Of a stretch of DNA of 64,000 bases, positions 49,081-61,145 are shown in pieces; the stretch's first letter is position 1, and each line of letters begins with the position of its first letter. The notes under the pieces are model-generated. The model had not been told where the DNA came from. It worked only from the letters and a program-made list of their open reading frames with translations, and ran no database searches. A program made the translations under genes and the position numbers. Origin of the DNA: Anas platyrhynchos. Its lineage: Eukaryota; Chordata; Aves; Anseriformes; Anatidae. The DNA lies in NCBI RefSeq assembly GCF_047663525.1, contig NC_092606.1, positions 7,376,501-7,440,500 of the forward strand, in the 5' to 3' direction.

Positions 49081-51599
49081 TGATTCTGACCTTATGGTGA
49101 TTTGGGGGGTAGAAAGGATCTTGGTCTTCTTGATTTTGGGCTTTTGCAGGTCCTTATGGAAAGCCACCAGTGCCTGAAATGTCAGTTAAGGATAACATTA
49201 CTAGAATTAGGGAACTATAGAGCTTACTGGCGCAAAATAGTGATCTACGGACAGGCAATGACAAGCCATTAATAGACCTAGTAATATGGATTTGCATTAA
49301 CTGTTTGGAGGTATTTTGTAAGCACCTTGGCCGCGTGTCAAATCACTAAGCCCGTACATTGTTCCGACATCGGAGTTACTGTTGTTGGTGTGAGTCCAGA
49401 GCTGCTGTGGTTGTGCAACTCCACCAAGTTCTTGCTTTTCTCCTGGTTAGCTTTTGAATGGAAGTCCTTTCCTTGATTTTGATAGCAGCTATTAAGTTTG
49501 GCTGCTCTCACTCAACATTGCCATGCTTCTCGGAAATAGGTCAGTGGTTGTGTAACTTCCATTCATCCGTCCATACAGAGCAGTTAATTTCCATTACTGA
49601 GGTTTCCCAACATCACAACAGAGTTGCATTAACGTGGCTTATCTGTGATAACCAGTGCAAACTAGTGCAGGAAAATCCACGAACAGAGCCAGTCCTGTTT
49701 AATTCAGCCTGGTGACTGAACATTGCACCATTACACTCCACCAGCGCCGCGTTGGGGTGCAGCCGCGCCATCGCTCAGCTGCCTGCTCCTCCCCACACCA
49801 TTCCCCTCCTGAGCTATGCTTCAGTGTTCAGCCTCTGCTGGGATGCCCACCGGCTGTATTCTGATCCCAGTAGCTGCTGGGGTTGGCTATCACAAGTTGC
49901 CACCATGTTGTAATTTCACCAAATTCCCTCTATTCACACCGTGGCTGTGGTCAGCCAGCTTTGTCCTGCAGCTGGCCCAGGAGCCTGCTGGTGCAGTCCT
50001 GCCTTTCCCACCACCCCAATCACCCCGTGAAGAAGGGCTGAAGGAGCTTGCACGTTGCCCTGTGTAATCTTGCTGCTAGCTGACGTTTCTCCTCCTTTTC
50101 CTATCATTTATCCCAAATCCCTTCCTTTTCAGATCCCTTCATTTCCTCCTGCTCTGTTTTTAAGCCTTCTCTTATGTGACTTATTGTCTAGAACAGCTTC
50201 CCTCTGTGCTTCTCTCCTCTTTCAAATCCTTCGTTAAACCACAGCCGCTTCAGCAAGTCCTCCTTTTCAGAGGCAGTAATCCCCATTTATGCCGTAGCCC
50301 ACAAACATTATCTGGTGTCATGTCAAGCATGTGCGCAGCCTCTAAGGTAGCCTGGTGAGGTTTCTGAGAGAGAGCAGAGCTTCTAAATCCCTTTGAAATG
50401 TAATAGAAATCAGGCACCTAATTCTCATTGGTTTAAAAACCCCAAATCTTCTCCTGGGGCAAGGCGTGCGTATTGATCTAGGTGATGTGCTCCGGTACCA
50501 CTGCACAATGCTATGTGAGTTTTATATTGAACCATTAATCATCTGAATGCACAGCAACGTACAAGTTAAGAGCATGTGCCCAATATTAAGATGGGCTGAT
50601 TTAGATGTGTCTCGTGGGGCTGGTTCTTGCTCAATTGCTCATTTCCAGATGTGATTTTTGAGAAAGGCAGAGCTTGCAAGTGCTGTGTCTGTCTTGTGTT
50701 AAGGATCCCCCCATCTTCAGGACCTATCCCCGCGTAAGTGGGATTACTCCTGGCGGTGTCAGCAGCAGCAGGACTGTAGACACTTTGCTTCTCACTTACT
50801 TGCTCACTGTGAAGCAGGTTTGCTACTAGCCAGAGCAGGTGAGTTCCCTCTGTTCCCACTGAGGCTGTTGCTTCAGAAGCCCTGTACAAAAGGTGACTTT
50901 AAGCATCGTGGAAATGTCAGGAATTGTTAGCCAGACATGCTTCTCAGAGGAAAGGAGATCTGAGCTAGGATTTACGAGGAGCGTGGTACAATCATAAATG
51001 GGTTTAGGGCTAGGACTAGACTGGAGTGTGCCTACAAGGTAGCCAGGTGAATTGTTGTCTGATGGGCAGAGCAGGTGGGAACAATTTAGGTGGTAACATT
51101 TTTGTGGGGAGCCAGTCAGGTCTTAAGTCCTGAGCACTTCTGAGAATTTGCAGCCTCCTGATTTTTGATGCATTACATTTGTTCCTGTTGTTAGCGATTA
51201 AATCCCCGGGAGCATCGTTAGAAGTAGTCTGTGGGTAGATGGGACTCTGGCTCTTCCTGGTGCAGCTCCCAGGCGACCTTGGCCTGAAAAAAAGTGCTAC
51301 CCAAGTAAATTCAAACTGTCAGTCATGGGCAGCCCTTAATGAAGGTTGTGTTAGATTCAGCTCAATTAGAAACCCACTTTGGGGGAAAGAAAAAAAAATC
51401 TACCGTGTCAATGTTTATCCAGTAGAGTAAAAGGCGAGTGCTGGGAAGGAGCTGTGGTCTGCAGGCTCATGCTGGGCTCAGCTCCCCCCAAGCCATGGCT
51501 GACAGCAGATGCGACGCAGCACGTTCATGGGATGTGTTCTCCTCCATTAAAAAAGATGAAAGGTAAGAGAAGGAGAAGAGGCTAATTCTGATCAATTGC

Positions 51600-51735
51600 C
51601 AAAATCATAAAATGCAGAGAGAGAGGAAGAAACCTGCCGTAAATTACCCCGTGAGTCCATGCTGGAGCTGGGGATTAAACCCAGGTCTGCAAAATTCCAG
51701 TCAATTACTGCGAGCATGAGGCCACTTGCATCTGC
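51600..51735 (-). repeat. MIR-like remnant, reverse orientation
   Basis: GGAGCTGGGGATTAAACCCA, then GGTCTGCAAAATTCCAGTC, match AGAGCTGGGAATAGAACCCAGGTCT...TTCCAGTC of reverse MIR. Confidence 0.45.
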
Positions 51736-53139
51736 TGACTCCCTGCTCCAGGTACTCCTCTTCTGAAGCAGCAAAGCTACTGCAAAGTGTGAGAGTGGCA
51801 GAATTTGGGCTAGTCAGCACTGCTTTTCTAGGCGATGCAATTCACGCGAGCCCTTGAGTAACTAAGGGGTGGCAGGATCACGTACCCTCCTGCTGCTGGG
51901 GCCCTGCAAGGAATCCATCAGCCTCGTGAGTTCTTGGGCAGAAATACTGCACTGGGTTTGCCTGAGTGGGGCTCACTGGTGTCGTTTGTGCAAGCAGGGT
52001 GGTGACTGAGTGACTGGAGAGGATGAACGGAAGCGAGGACAAGCTTTCCATTACCAAAGATCTGGATTTATTTCTGTTCAGTTGTTGCAAGTCAGAATCC
52101 ATTCTTTTCATTTTTATTCTTCCTTGCTGTGACACCTTTAAAATCCACGGTACATTTAACTTTTGATTTTCATTTAATACCCTTTAAAGTGATCTAATGC
52201 AGACAGATTACGGATGGTGAGGGATACTGTCCTTTGGTGGAAATACCCTATTTAATAAAATATTGGAAGACAGATTAGCTACTCTGTACATTAAAAAAGA
52301 AAGATATCCTAAGTTTACATGCTATCGCAGTAAAACTTTATAGGCCTATCAATTTTAGACAGTCACAGTCACCTGAAGTTTTCAAATCACTTTGCAGAGG
52401 TAGCTAGCTATCCTAGTTTTGAAATCAGAAATAGTTGTTGATGCAGTTTGCAGTATTTAATGTAGATCTATGTAAATTGCTAGGGGAGGGGGAGGAGAAC
52501 AGTTTGATCTTAAAATATAATTTGGACTGTTCTCATCTTCTCTTGTAAATGCTGTTTTGATCATTTGTTGCCACCTCCCAGTTTTCAAACATCTCAAGTC
52601 TCTCAAAAAGTTCTGGTACTTTTAAAGATAAGGATCAAATTTTATGTATTTTTGTCTCTTAGTTCTCATGCCTTTGACATTCAGGTTTGCAAACTTTTCC
52701 CCCTATCAAAGGGCTTTAACGTCTTTCCTATTTTATTTTTAAATGAAAATTGACATTCTCGTTTGATAATGTGACTCTAAGAGCCAAGACTTTAAGAAAA
52801 ATGCCAAATACCACAATACTTATGGGAATTTGCAAACTTATTATTAATAATGGGCTTCTCTCTCTTCTCTTAAAGTCTCCTGAGATTTTGATGTTTTATC
52901 TAAATCCACCCAGATTCTTGTGACCTTTGAAGGTGGTGAGACAGTGAAGAAGCACTTCCTTGGGAGAGGAACTGGAGTAAAACGTGGATCCAGTTTCCAC
53001 GTTGGACCTCTTTTAAACATCAAATATTTTCAGGTCTAAGGTTCTGTGGCCTGGAGTCTTGTTTTTCCCCCACTCCTTTTTGCTTTGCTGGTAGAATTAA
53101 GAATTTGATTTAACGTTATATGCCTGAAAAAATAAAGCA

Positions 53140-53385
53140 TTTAATTTACATTTTACAAGGCAGTTATTGCAGGTTAATTAAATATCAATTGAGTGTTATA
53201 GGCCATATTAAGATTTATTAATAACCCAGGAGATAAATCTCCTTGGAATTCAATTAAATGAAAATCACATAAAAATATATGTGCAATTTTATTCATATAA
53301 TACATAAAACTTGTGAATTATAGTGTAGCATTGTACAGTAACCTGATTAATGGAAATTAATTGCTGAAATAGAGAAAAATCAATT
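53140..53385. other. Candidate conserved non-coding element, strongly AT-rich
   Basis: A dense block of homeobox-like cores (GGTTAATTAAATATC, TCAATTAAATGAAAATC, GATTAATGGAAATTAATTGC) without simple-repeat structure, bordered by ordinary sequence. Enhancer-like in composition only. Confidence 0.25.
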
Positions 53386-54124
53386 TAAACTTTCTGTAGC
53401 AGATACAGAAAGCAAGGTATACTTCTCCCGTACCCTTGGAAAGCTGAGTTTATTCCTGCAATCACAGTGTCGTGCTCCATACTGCAGGATGAGTCTTGGC
53501 CATAACTGGGCTCCCTCTCCTTTCCCCTTCCTTTTCTCAGCGTTTTAGGCTTATGGAAGGGAACAACTCTGTACTGCCACTGTGTTCCCAGTGAGTTAAT
53601 TGTAAGACTGAAGGTCTGAGAGATGAAAGGCAAGGCAGACCGGCATGCTGGTGGGTATCCCTGGCATGGGAAGTGCACGTGGGTTCGTGCCTTGTGTCAT
53701 GGGTATGATGGTCTCTGTCTGCAAGGGGAAGGCGTGCAAGTGTGTACCAATGGATGTCTTTTGCCCTCGGTGCTTTTTCAAATCTCTCTTTAAACATTCG
53801 TAAGATAGTTACCAGCAGAAACTCTGCTAGCCAAATTGCCTGCAAGCTCAGAAGCACACGGTGCACCGGGCTTTTTCCAGGATTAGTGAGTATATCTAGT
53901 CCCGTTGGGGAAAGCGAAGCTTCCGATATCAGAGATGAGGTTGAGAAGCTGGACTTGGAAAATATCTTTCCAATATTTGCTGAACGATTGAGGCCTGGCG
54001 TGCTGCCATCTGTTCCCAGCGCATCCTGTGTTAAATACTGTCAATATGAGATTATGTTCCAATTACGGTACCAGACTGACTGGTTTAACTCCTACCATGA
54101 ATCTATTTTCCTTTATTACTATGT

Positions 54125-54235
54125 ACTAACTATGTGACTGATGTACCAGACACCAAAAGAGATGGTCTCTGCCCAGAGGGCTTTGTCTAAAAGAAACATG
54201 CCCGGAGAAGACAGAGCGCAATAGAAAATGCAGAT
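54125..54235 (-). repeat. MIR/CORE-SINE-like remnant, reverse orientation
   Basis: CACCAAAAGAGATGGTCTCTG then CCCAGAGGGCTTTGTCTAAA resemble ACAAAAAGATGGTCCCTGCCCCAAAGAGCTTACAATCTAA. Confidence 0.45.
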
Positions 54236-54400
54236 GAATGAGTAACTCGGTTAAGATTTTCTTTTTAATTTGGGAATTCTTTGCTTGTTTGTGTGTTTGG
54301 CTTGAGTTTTAATGTTACTAAACTTGCTTCTTTCAGACGTTGCACAAGAACAGAGACTTCCATAGAAACTCAAACAGGGTTAGGCATGCGGCTCTTTGAA

Positions 54401-54416
54401 GTGTGTGTGTGTGTGT
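54401..54416. repeat. (GT)n dinucleotide repeat
   Basis: Eight GT units, then a G run. Confidence 0.9.
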
Positions 54417-56179
54417 TGGGGGGATGAACGCTCAGTACGCACATGGGAACATCGGCAGGCGGAAAACAGAGGAAAAACCACGTTCCAGCTCAGACAACTC
54501 CGCCAGCAGACGCCATGGCTCGCGCTGGGGAAGTTTAGCCAGCTTTAAAAAATAGCAGGTGCCTTTCTGTCAGTGCACTCCCTGCTCATCCTCCCTGCTC
54601 CTCCAGCAGAGAAGCATGCATCTGTCTCCTCTGTGCTTCATCTCTGCTTCTCCCTGCAATAGTTGTCAGGGATATTAGCATTAAATACTTACTGCCTGGC
54701 TTAACTAAGGGGTAAGATAGGATTTAATTTGTATGGCTGAAATCCAATTATATAATGGAGCCCCTGGGGGAAGCAGTTATACCTGCTGAATCTCTTGGAT
54801 GAGTAATTGTGCACAAAGGCTCCTTTCCAGAAGTAGAAACAGATCTGAAATATTTTTTTTCCTCTTTTTATTTTTTTTTTCCTACTTCTGCTGCTGTTAC
54901 ATAATAGGGCTGGGACCCTGAAAAGAAAAGCCAATGACAACCCAGTGCAGTAGAAAGAATTAAAGCACTGCCAGGAGAAAACAAGTTATAATCTGATAAA
55001 ATCAAGGATCTAACAGGAAGTCTGCAGCAGCATTAGCTTGGAGGAGCCAAACTGCAGTGCAGCCAAAGGAAGCTTACTCATCTTTTTGGAAAACAGTACA
55101 GAGGCTTTGCTGTCTAACTTTTTCCCCCACTTCTACTATGTGCAGGGAAAGGGAATCCTCTGCTTGCTTTTGTCAAAGCTTGGGAGGTGGGTTGGTGTAA
55201 AAAAAAAGCTAAGTAGGTAAATTATTCAAGTCCTTTTGAAAAATGCTGCCATTAACTACCTTTAAAAATGCCTGTTCCTTATCCTGTGTGTCATCTGTAT
55301 CCTGCTAAGCATCAAAATCATAGGTGATGATGAGCAGGATAGGAAGAAAAGCATGATAAGGTTCCCAGAGAGGTTTCTGAAAGGAGGCGAGCATACATTG
55401 GTCTCTAGGGTAGTATTGGGACTTGGCAATTACACCACTCAGTACCTTCAGTAACTCCAGAGCCCACAAAGGAATAAAGCAATGGCTCCAAATGGGACTG
55501 ACAGCATCAGCTCTTGTACTTAGCCAAGTTTTCTCGAAGGTCAGAGTACCATATTTCATTATATTTTGTAATAAAAAGCAAACTTTTATTCTTTTCTGAG
55601 TTACCAGTGGAAAAATAATTTTCTTGGTCTCTTTGATGATACACCTATACGAGGATAAAAAGATGAATGCATCCAGGCAGCAGAGGGAGGTCCAAAACTC
55701 CAAATGCCACAAACTGAGGACAAACCTGGATGATCAGGTACCCCCAGCCCATCCGTCAGCCTTGCTTTCTGGGTAGGTCTTCGGATTCTTTTTTAAAATA
55801 GCTCAAGCCAAAGCTGTTGCAACACTCGAAATCACACGGCGAAGGTACCTGTCTCACAGACTTGCAGCTCCACCCAGTGGCTCTTTTTTGGCAAGATAAA
55901 AACAAGGCTTCAGAAGCATCAAAACCTGTTGCAGTCGACGTTGTCGTACTGCAGAGATGCTCTGGCAAAATGCATGAGAAATTGGGTATATATTTCTTTG
56001 TCAAATTCTTAGCAAGCTGTCATTTACCATTTAAATTATAGCAGGAAGCTGCCCAGCTAATTGTTAATGAAATAGAAAACCCAGCAATCTTATTACTCCC
56101 TTTCTGAAAAACTTCCCAGCGCAAAGGATTGAGTAAAAAAGTAGGGAGCTGATAACTTACACAGTTCAGCTTCCCACAT

Positions 56180-56470
56180 TCTCTATGAACAGATTGTTTG
56201 CCCTAAATTTATTTGTCATTTGAAATTATTCATGAATTACCTGAGCAAATGATTTGAGATCTGTGAGCTCATTTTCCCAAGAATTCTCTTGTGAGTATGA
56301 ATTTCGGTGAAGTTAACTTGGCAGCTCACACGGTATCGCTTCGCTTTCCTTCCTGAGTAATTGCTATGACTAACAAGAAGCAAATCTTGATCATTTCTAT
56401 CAAAGATATCATGCTGAAACTTGCTTTTTCCAGGAGGATTAGGGAAGTAATTAAAATAAGCTTTTATTTG
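56180..56470. other. Candidate conserved non-coding element downstream of the HSD3B7-like gene
   Basis: Unique AT-rich sequence with CTAAATTTATTTGTCATTTG, AAATTATTCATGAATTACC and similar cores, about 1 kb beyond the stop codon. Could be regulatory DNA or a distal 3' UTR. Conservation is not shown by sequence alone. Confidence 0.2.
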
Positions 56471-56936
56471 TGCATATGTACATTGTAACTGTAGGAAAAC
56501 TCAGGAGGTGGTTACATGTTCACAGACTACAGGAATACTTCAAACATTCTCAAAACAACAAAACCAATTTTAAATTTTAACCAGTATTGTAAAAATAGCC
56601 CATTCCTCCAAGCTCAGGTGAAAACTGAAATCTGTTGTGCTTAATGTAGGTCTGTCAGCCCCTCTGCATGCCTTACAGGTAGAGGAACTGGCAAACTGAT
56701 CCGACCGCAGGCTTTGCTTTTGTTGTGAATCCTCTGTAAGTGCCCACCCCATCCGTGCTAGGAAAATATCTCTGAAATATTGTTCCCCCACAGACTGTAG
56801 CTCCAGTGCCACAGAATGAGTTCAGATGCACTCTTCTGCCCAAAGTTCAGGCGTTATTTAGCATAAATGCAGCCCCCAAGACTTTCACCCAAGTTGCTGT
56901 CTGCCTTCTGTGCAGCAGCTGAACACAGCCTTTAAT
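56463..56936 (-). promoter_or_regulatory. Candidate poly(A) signals and 3' UTR end of the HSD3B7-like gene
   Basis: On the minus strand, downstream of the stop at 57370, an ATTAAA lies at 56936-56931 and is followed closely by a GU-rich GGCTGTGTT. A canonical AATAAA lies at 56468-56463 without an obvious GU-rich element. Either could end the transcript, giving a 3' UTR of about 0.45 or 0.9 kb. Only transcript data can choose between them. Confidence 0.3.
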
Positions 56937-57369
56937 TTGTTTTGCTGCTAGAGTGCTACAAGGTAGGAGCATTTGAGTTACAACCTATGTGTAACCACCT
57001 CTAAGCTTGGTCAGGTGTCCAGGCACATGGTTAGGATGTAAGGTAGGCTATTCATTGTCAGTACAAGAGACTGCAGGCTTATTTTATAGGAATAACATTT
57101 CAAAACAGATATAATCATTCATATGTTAATAATAACAGGAATAATCCTAAAAAGAGGTAGCATTTTTCCCTTTTCCAGAGCTACCTCTTTTCCATCAAGC
57201 CCTAAAACAGAGCAAGAACTTGCTGGGTTTCCTTGCTCTTCCAGAAACTATCAGGGAAGACCCCTTGAGTGTGTGAGTCGGTTACAGACATCCCACCAGC
57301 TGCCTGAGACCACAGCGTGTTGTGAAGTTCAGCAATGAGCTCGCTCTCTCTTTACCCAAATGTGCTGCT

Positions 57370-57806
57370 TTAATTCTCCTTCTCGTGAAGATGGGGACAG
57401 GATAGGTTCCCTGCAGCTGCTTTCAGCCACTGCGCCGTTCTCTGCTTGCTCTCCTGCCAGGTGAAGAGGGGTTTGTACCCAAAGTGCCTGAAGGCTTTGT
57501 CCGTCTCATAGGAGAAGGTGGTGACTATTGTGTTCAGTAAAGGCAAGTTTAGGAACGGCTGCGGCTTCCAGAAAGGGTACAAGAGGACCTTGATTATCCT
57601 GTGCAGGTGTATTATCAACCACATCTTCCAGTAAGGGATGTGCGAGCCCAGCCTTATTGAGGGGTCCATAGAAGACAGGATCTGATGCCTGACCAGAAAA
57701 CCTTTTCTTGGAGTGTCATCATAGCAATAATACACTTGACCGGCGAGTAAGTCTGGTCTCAGCTGCAGGTGCCTTGCTGCAAGAACATGCATCCATGCAA
57801 CATTCC
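57370..57806 (-). CDS. HSD3B7-like: HSD3B7-like terminal coding exon with stop codon
   Basis: Terminal exon of 437 nt: two bases completing the split glycine, 144 codons and a TAA stop at 57370-57372. The acceptor is TTATTTCTCCAG. It starts NVAWMHVLAARHL, nearly identical to the HSD3B7 signature NVAWMHVLAAREL. Next is GQVYYCYDDTP, where the family has GQVYFCYD-SP. A hydrophobic stretch follows (about YWKMWLIIHLHRIIKVLLY), in the place of the family's C-terminal membrane-associated segment. The end carries RHFGYKPLFTWQES, matching the RHFGYxPLFSWE of HSD3B7. Between YDDTP and IPYW the sequence (KGFLVRHQIL onward) diverges from the usual SYxDxN block, so substrate preference may differ from the classical enzyme. 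Total visible protein is about 268 residues, against about 369 for complete human HSD3B7. Confidence 0.9.
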
Positions 57807-58822
57807 CTGGAGAAATAAGAGGGGGAGAGAGACAGGCATTCAGGAGGAGCTAGATTTGCCTGTTTCCTCTTAAAATGAATGAGTGCATTGGGTCTGCCTT
57901 CTTCGGTGCTGCGAAACAGGGAAAGCACTCATCGTGTTACTCAGCTGTACTGCCGAGAGACAGAGTAGTTAATCCAGACCTCCAAGAGCCTTTAAACCTT
58001 TGGTCTCCCCTTTGTGCTGGACAATTAATGTTCCTTGTGATACCGGTTCACGCGAAGCGAAAGGGCAGTGTTTTGTAGTGAGAGCAGGATGAATGGGAGG
58101 CAGAGCTTGAGGGTTTTATTCCTGGCTCTGCTGAGAGCCTTTGAAGAAGTCACTTGATTTATCTAGGCCTGGTTCTTCCATTACAGCATTTTCAAACTAC
58201 TGTTATCTGCACTTTTGGAAAAAGACATATAAGTGAGCTGCACAGAAATAACTAAAGCCCTGCATGATTTAATGGTGAGTTACACTCCCCTGTAACGCAT
58301 TCAACACCACAACAAACTATTTCAATAGGTTTCATGTGTAGTCTTTCGTGCTTGCAAGAATCACTTATGTATTACAGTCTTTTTATTTTTTTTCCAAGGA
58401 ATGTTTTTCCTAAGTTATAAATAGTTAATGTAATTTCTTGTAATGAAAATATGTCTTTTCAAACAACAAAAACATTTTTAAAATATTCCCGAATTTCTGT
58501 CTTCCCCAATAAAATCATTGAAAGGTTACCAAAAAAAAGTTCCTATTATTCTTTTCTGCTATTTTTTTTTCTAAACATTTTTCCCTACATTGAGGGGAAG
58601 AAAAAAAAGAAAGCCCTTCGCAAGAAAAAAAAATATTAAAAATGTAAACATCTATATTAAAAATTCTTTTAGCAAGACCAAGCTTTGTGGTTATAAAAAT
58701 ATTTGTGTTCAATCCCCATACTCATCTTTCTGTCATCAGGAGTTATGGGTAAGCTGCAATGGAAGATCTCCTGGGACCAGAACAGCCAGGCAGCACCACA
58801 AGCAGAGAGATCAGTCACTCAC
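57807..58822 (-). other. Intron of the HSD3B7-like gene with a MIR-like remnant
   Basis: About 1.0 kb between the third and terminal visible exons, with GTGAGTG donor and CTCCAG acceptor on the minus strand. It contains a MIR-like sequence in plus orientation near 58.1 kb and an A/T-rich stretch with several A runs around 58.55-58.66 kb. No other coding potential was seen. Confidence 0.75.
58095..58195 (+). repeat. MIR-like SINE remnant
   Basis: The stretch TTCCTGGCTCTGCT followed about 30 nt on by AAGTCACTTGATTTATCTAGG matches in order the MIR core (TTCCTGGCTCTGC...AAGTCACTTAACCTCT). It is diverged and lies inside an HSD3B7-like intron. Confidence 0.5.
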
Positions 58823-58985
58823 CCACATACGTGGAATTGCGCTCGGTGTTTTCAGGCTCCAGGTAGTTCAACACATCATTCCTGGCTTTGGCAAACAAAT
58901 ACAGGTCTCGCAGAAATGTTGCCTTCTCCCCATATACTGTGTTCGCACGGATGATGCAGGTTGTGAGTTTGCCACCATTGCTCAG
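58823..58985 (-). CDS. HSD3B7-like: HSD3B7-like exon, central substrate region (third of four)
   Basis: A 163-nt exon of 54 codons plus one base. The acceptor is ATATTTCAG and the donor is GTGAGTG. It starts in phase 0 with LSNGGKLTTC, matching the family stretch NGG-L-TC. This is followed by IIRANTVYGE where most 3-beta-HSDs have ALRPxxIYGE. The loss of the family proline is the most notable substitution in the gene. The rest, FLRDLYLFAKARNDVL, corresponds to the HSD3B7 segment after IYGE (MRDFY in human HSD3B7). The exon ends STYVG, with the glycine codon split by the intron and completed in the terminal exon to give YVGNVAW. Confidence 0.88.
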
Positions 58986-59817
58986 CTGAAATATCAGGGA
59001 GGGATGTTAGTGAGCAATGGATTCAGAGCTAAAACCTTCCACAGTGATGTTGTGTGTGTCAGATGAAACCAAAAATCTTGGGGAAATTGGGCTAGAGGAG
59101 TCAACCTTTACAAACTTTGGCTGGACAGCTAGGGCCTGGTTTGGATCCTTAGAAATGCAATGAGGTGCCCACTTGATTTTATTTATTTTTAACAAAGCAC
59201 ACCTGCATATGGGTGGTGTTCACTCAGAAAGTTCAGGTGGAGGGTGCTAACAGCATTAACTCCTTCTGCAGCTGAGGTGTGAAGGAATATTTGCAACAAC
59301 CAAAACTGGGCTGACCTCAAACTGTAACCAGGAGAGAGAGCTGCTCCAGGCAGGACAGAAGTTGCATTTTTATGTTCTGCTTCATCCTCTAGAAGGACTC
59401 ATCTGTGTGCTGACTACTGGGAGTCCGAAACAACTAGGCAGCCAACTTAGGTAGGTGGCTGGGTCTGGGTAATATTAAATAATAAATACTGTTAAATCAC
59501 TCAGGCATGTCTGAAAACACATTGTTATGTGCAGTATGAACCAGGTGAACCTGGTTTTGTAGGTCTTAAGTTTACACAGTGCTTTTCAAAGCCCCGCTCC
59601 TTTTGGTGGAGTTTAAGCATAGGCATGAAGGGCAGCACTCTTTGATCTTGCAAGTGCTTGGCAGGCAGGCTCAGCCTTTGGTAAACTCTGGGGATTTTGG
59701 TATGCATATCCAGTCGAGGAAGCAGTTGGATATGAGCTGTGGGACCTTTCTAACCATCTGTCTCCTCCCACTCATCCTGTGCTGCAACACCAGGGGTGCT
59801 ACCATTGATTTTTGTAC
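58986..59817 (-). other. Intron of the HSD3B7-like gene
   Basis: About 0.83 kb between the YxxxK exon and the central exon, with donor GTACAA and acceptor TTTCAG on the minus strand. I see no repeat family or other gene in it. Short open frames on either strand are not supported by splice sites or similarity. Confidence 0.75.
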
Positions 59818-59917
59818 CTTTTTTCCATTGGCTTCAAATACAAGTTTTTCTGCCATGGCCTTCGTCTTCCCGTAAGGAAGCTCCACTTCCCCGCTGTATT
59901 TGGTGTCCTCGTTTCCT
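59818..59917 (-). CDS. HSD3B7-like: HSD3B7-like exon carrying the YxxxK active site (second of four)
   Basis: A 100-nt exon: one base finishing the Arg codon from the previous exon, then 33 codons. It starts after a TATTCCAG acceptor and ends AAG|GTACAA. The translation opens GNEDTKY, the same block that follows the VGPNT segment in HSD3B7. It then has PYGKTKAMAEK, in which Tyr and Lys form the short-chain dehydrogenase YxxxK catalytic pair, followed by LVFEANG, which matches the LVLEANG of HSD3B7. Human-type enzymes usually have PYxxSK here. Thr in place of Ser and Gly after Tyr are substitutions, but the catalytic Tyr and Lys are intact. The reading frame is open through both splice sites, so there is no sign of pseudogenisation. 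Confidence 0.88.
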
Positions 59918-60314
59918 CTGGAATAGATTGCAAGATGCTGGGTGACTGTGGAGGTGGAGCTCGGGGCTGGGAGACGTTTGTCATAGCGTGATTTACTCTG
60001 CAGCCCCTGCCCTCCAGGGACTTACCTCTGGTGGGGAATTGTATGGGTCTAAGATCCTTGCTATGGTCTGGGAGAAATAAATACCAGGCAATTCTGCAGG
60101 GTTAGGCAAAAGTGGGTTCATAGGGCAGGTTTGCATGATTTGATGTCTGAGAGTTGGATTTGCTTTTGTCTAATACTGTGTGATTGAAGCAAACAATATG
60201 CTGGCAGGCAAATTAGAAGGCAGTGCAGTTACCTTTTTAAGCAACTCTCAAGTGGCTGAGCAAGGTGGAAAGAGCACAAGATGATGGAGGGCAGGAAAAT
60301 GAGAGCAATCCTAC

Positions 60315-60339
60315 TTTTTTTTTTTTTTTTTTTTTTTTT
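60315..60339. repeat. Poly(T) tract, 25 nt
   Basis: Uninterrupted run of 25 T. No AATAAA was seen just upstream of it on the minus strand, so there is no support for a retroposed tail. Confidence 0.9.
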
Positions 60340-61029
60340 CCATTAGAGGTAGCAAGAAGCCTCTTATGAGCTATAAACTAAAAGAAGCTGCTGCTGCTTA
60401 ATTTTCTCATATTGTAGATTAGAGTTGGGAGACATTTGCTGGTGATGCAAAAGCTGCTAGTGGGCTTGTGGAAGGTGTGCAATCACCAGATTTGTGCTGA
60501 GGTTATTCCTTCATCTTCCCTAGCAGATTGTGCTTGAGGGAAGAGCAAAAATGTAGGTCCACGATCTAGGGCAAGCAGGGCTTGGAGCCATCTGGGGACC
60601 CTTGGCTGTGACTGCGGAGGAAGGCAACATGCTCCTCAGCTGGCCGTGCCTCCTAACTTGCAGCAGTGAGGAGGGGAGTCAATGGGATCCATCAAATAAC
60701 TGCCCTCCCAGGCCTGGAAATAATTCCAAGGAGAACCAAGAAAGCAGCTACCATTTTGTCCAAGTGTTGTAATTAGCACATTAGTCCGTTCTAGGATTTG
60801 GTTCAGAATTTGCGTTCTTCTCATTTTTAAATAATTTTCCTCTATATTTTTTCTCTCCTACAGAAACTCACGCTAGGCAAACACCAGGCTTGGGATACCC
60901 CCATGCAGGGCAGTGAAGAGCCATCGTGCTCCTGTTGCAGGTGGGCTCAGAGCCACTTCTGGAGAGGCCTGCAACAAGGTCGTGCAGCCAGTCTGCAGCA
61001 CGGGTCTTTTTGCCAAGCTCTGGGCCTCA

Positions 61030-61145
61030 GCAAAGCAAACTCTGACTCAGGCTCCCTCTCTGACCTTGGGCAACTTGCTTGCTTTTTTCTGTGCTCAGAT
61101 CCCCACATGTAAAACCCGGATAATGCTGCTGCCTTTCTTCTGCCT
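61030..61145 (+). repeat. MIR SINE remnant
   Basis: CTGACCTTGGGCAACTTGCTT, then TTTTTCTGTGCTCAGATCC, then ATGTAAAACCCGGATAATG follow the MIR order: GACCTTGGGCAAGTCACTT, TCTGTGCCTCAGTTTCC, TGTAAAATGGGGATAAT. This is the clearest MIR match in the window, plus orientation, in the large HSD3B7-like intron. Confidence 0.6.

Larger units (their letters stand above)
47116..51595. other. Gene-free stretch
   Basis: Contains a short GGGAT tandem at about 47226-47240, a TG/TA dinucleotide stretch at 47577-47606, a reverse MIR-like remnant (48.95-49.08 kb) and a small CpG-containing patch near 49.74 kb. No gene recognised. Confidence 0.5.
51740..56460. other. Gene-free stretch, mostly AT-rich
   Basis: Contains a (GT)n run at 54401-54416, a T-rich stretch near 54850-54880 and two AT-rich blocks listed separately as possible conserved elements. 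The MIR-like remnant at about 54.13-54.23 kb is also separate. No gene recognised. Confidence 0.5.

Noticed and set aside
58590..59066. A 158-codon plus-strand frame over the HSD3B7-like exon
   Set aside because: Antisense shadow of the real minus-strand exon at 58823-58985.
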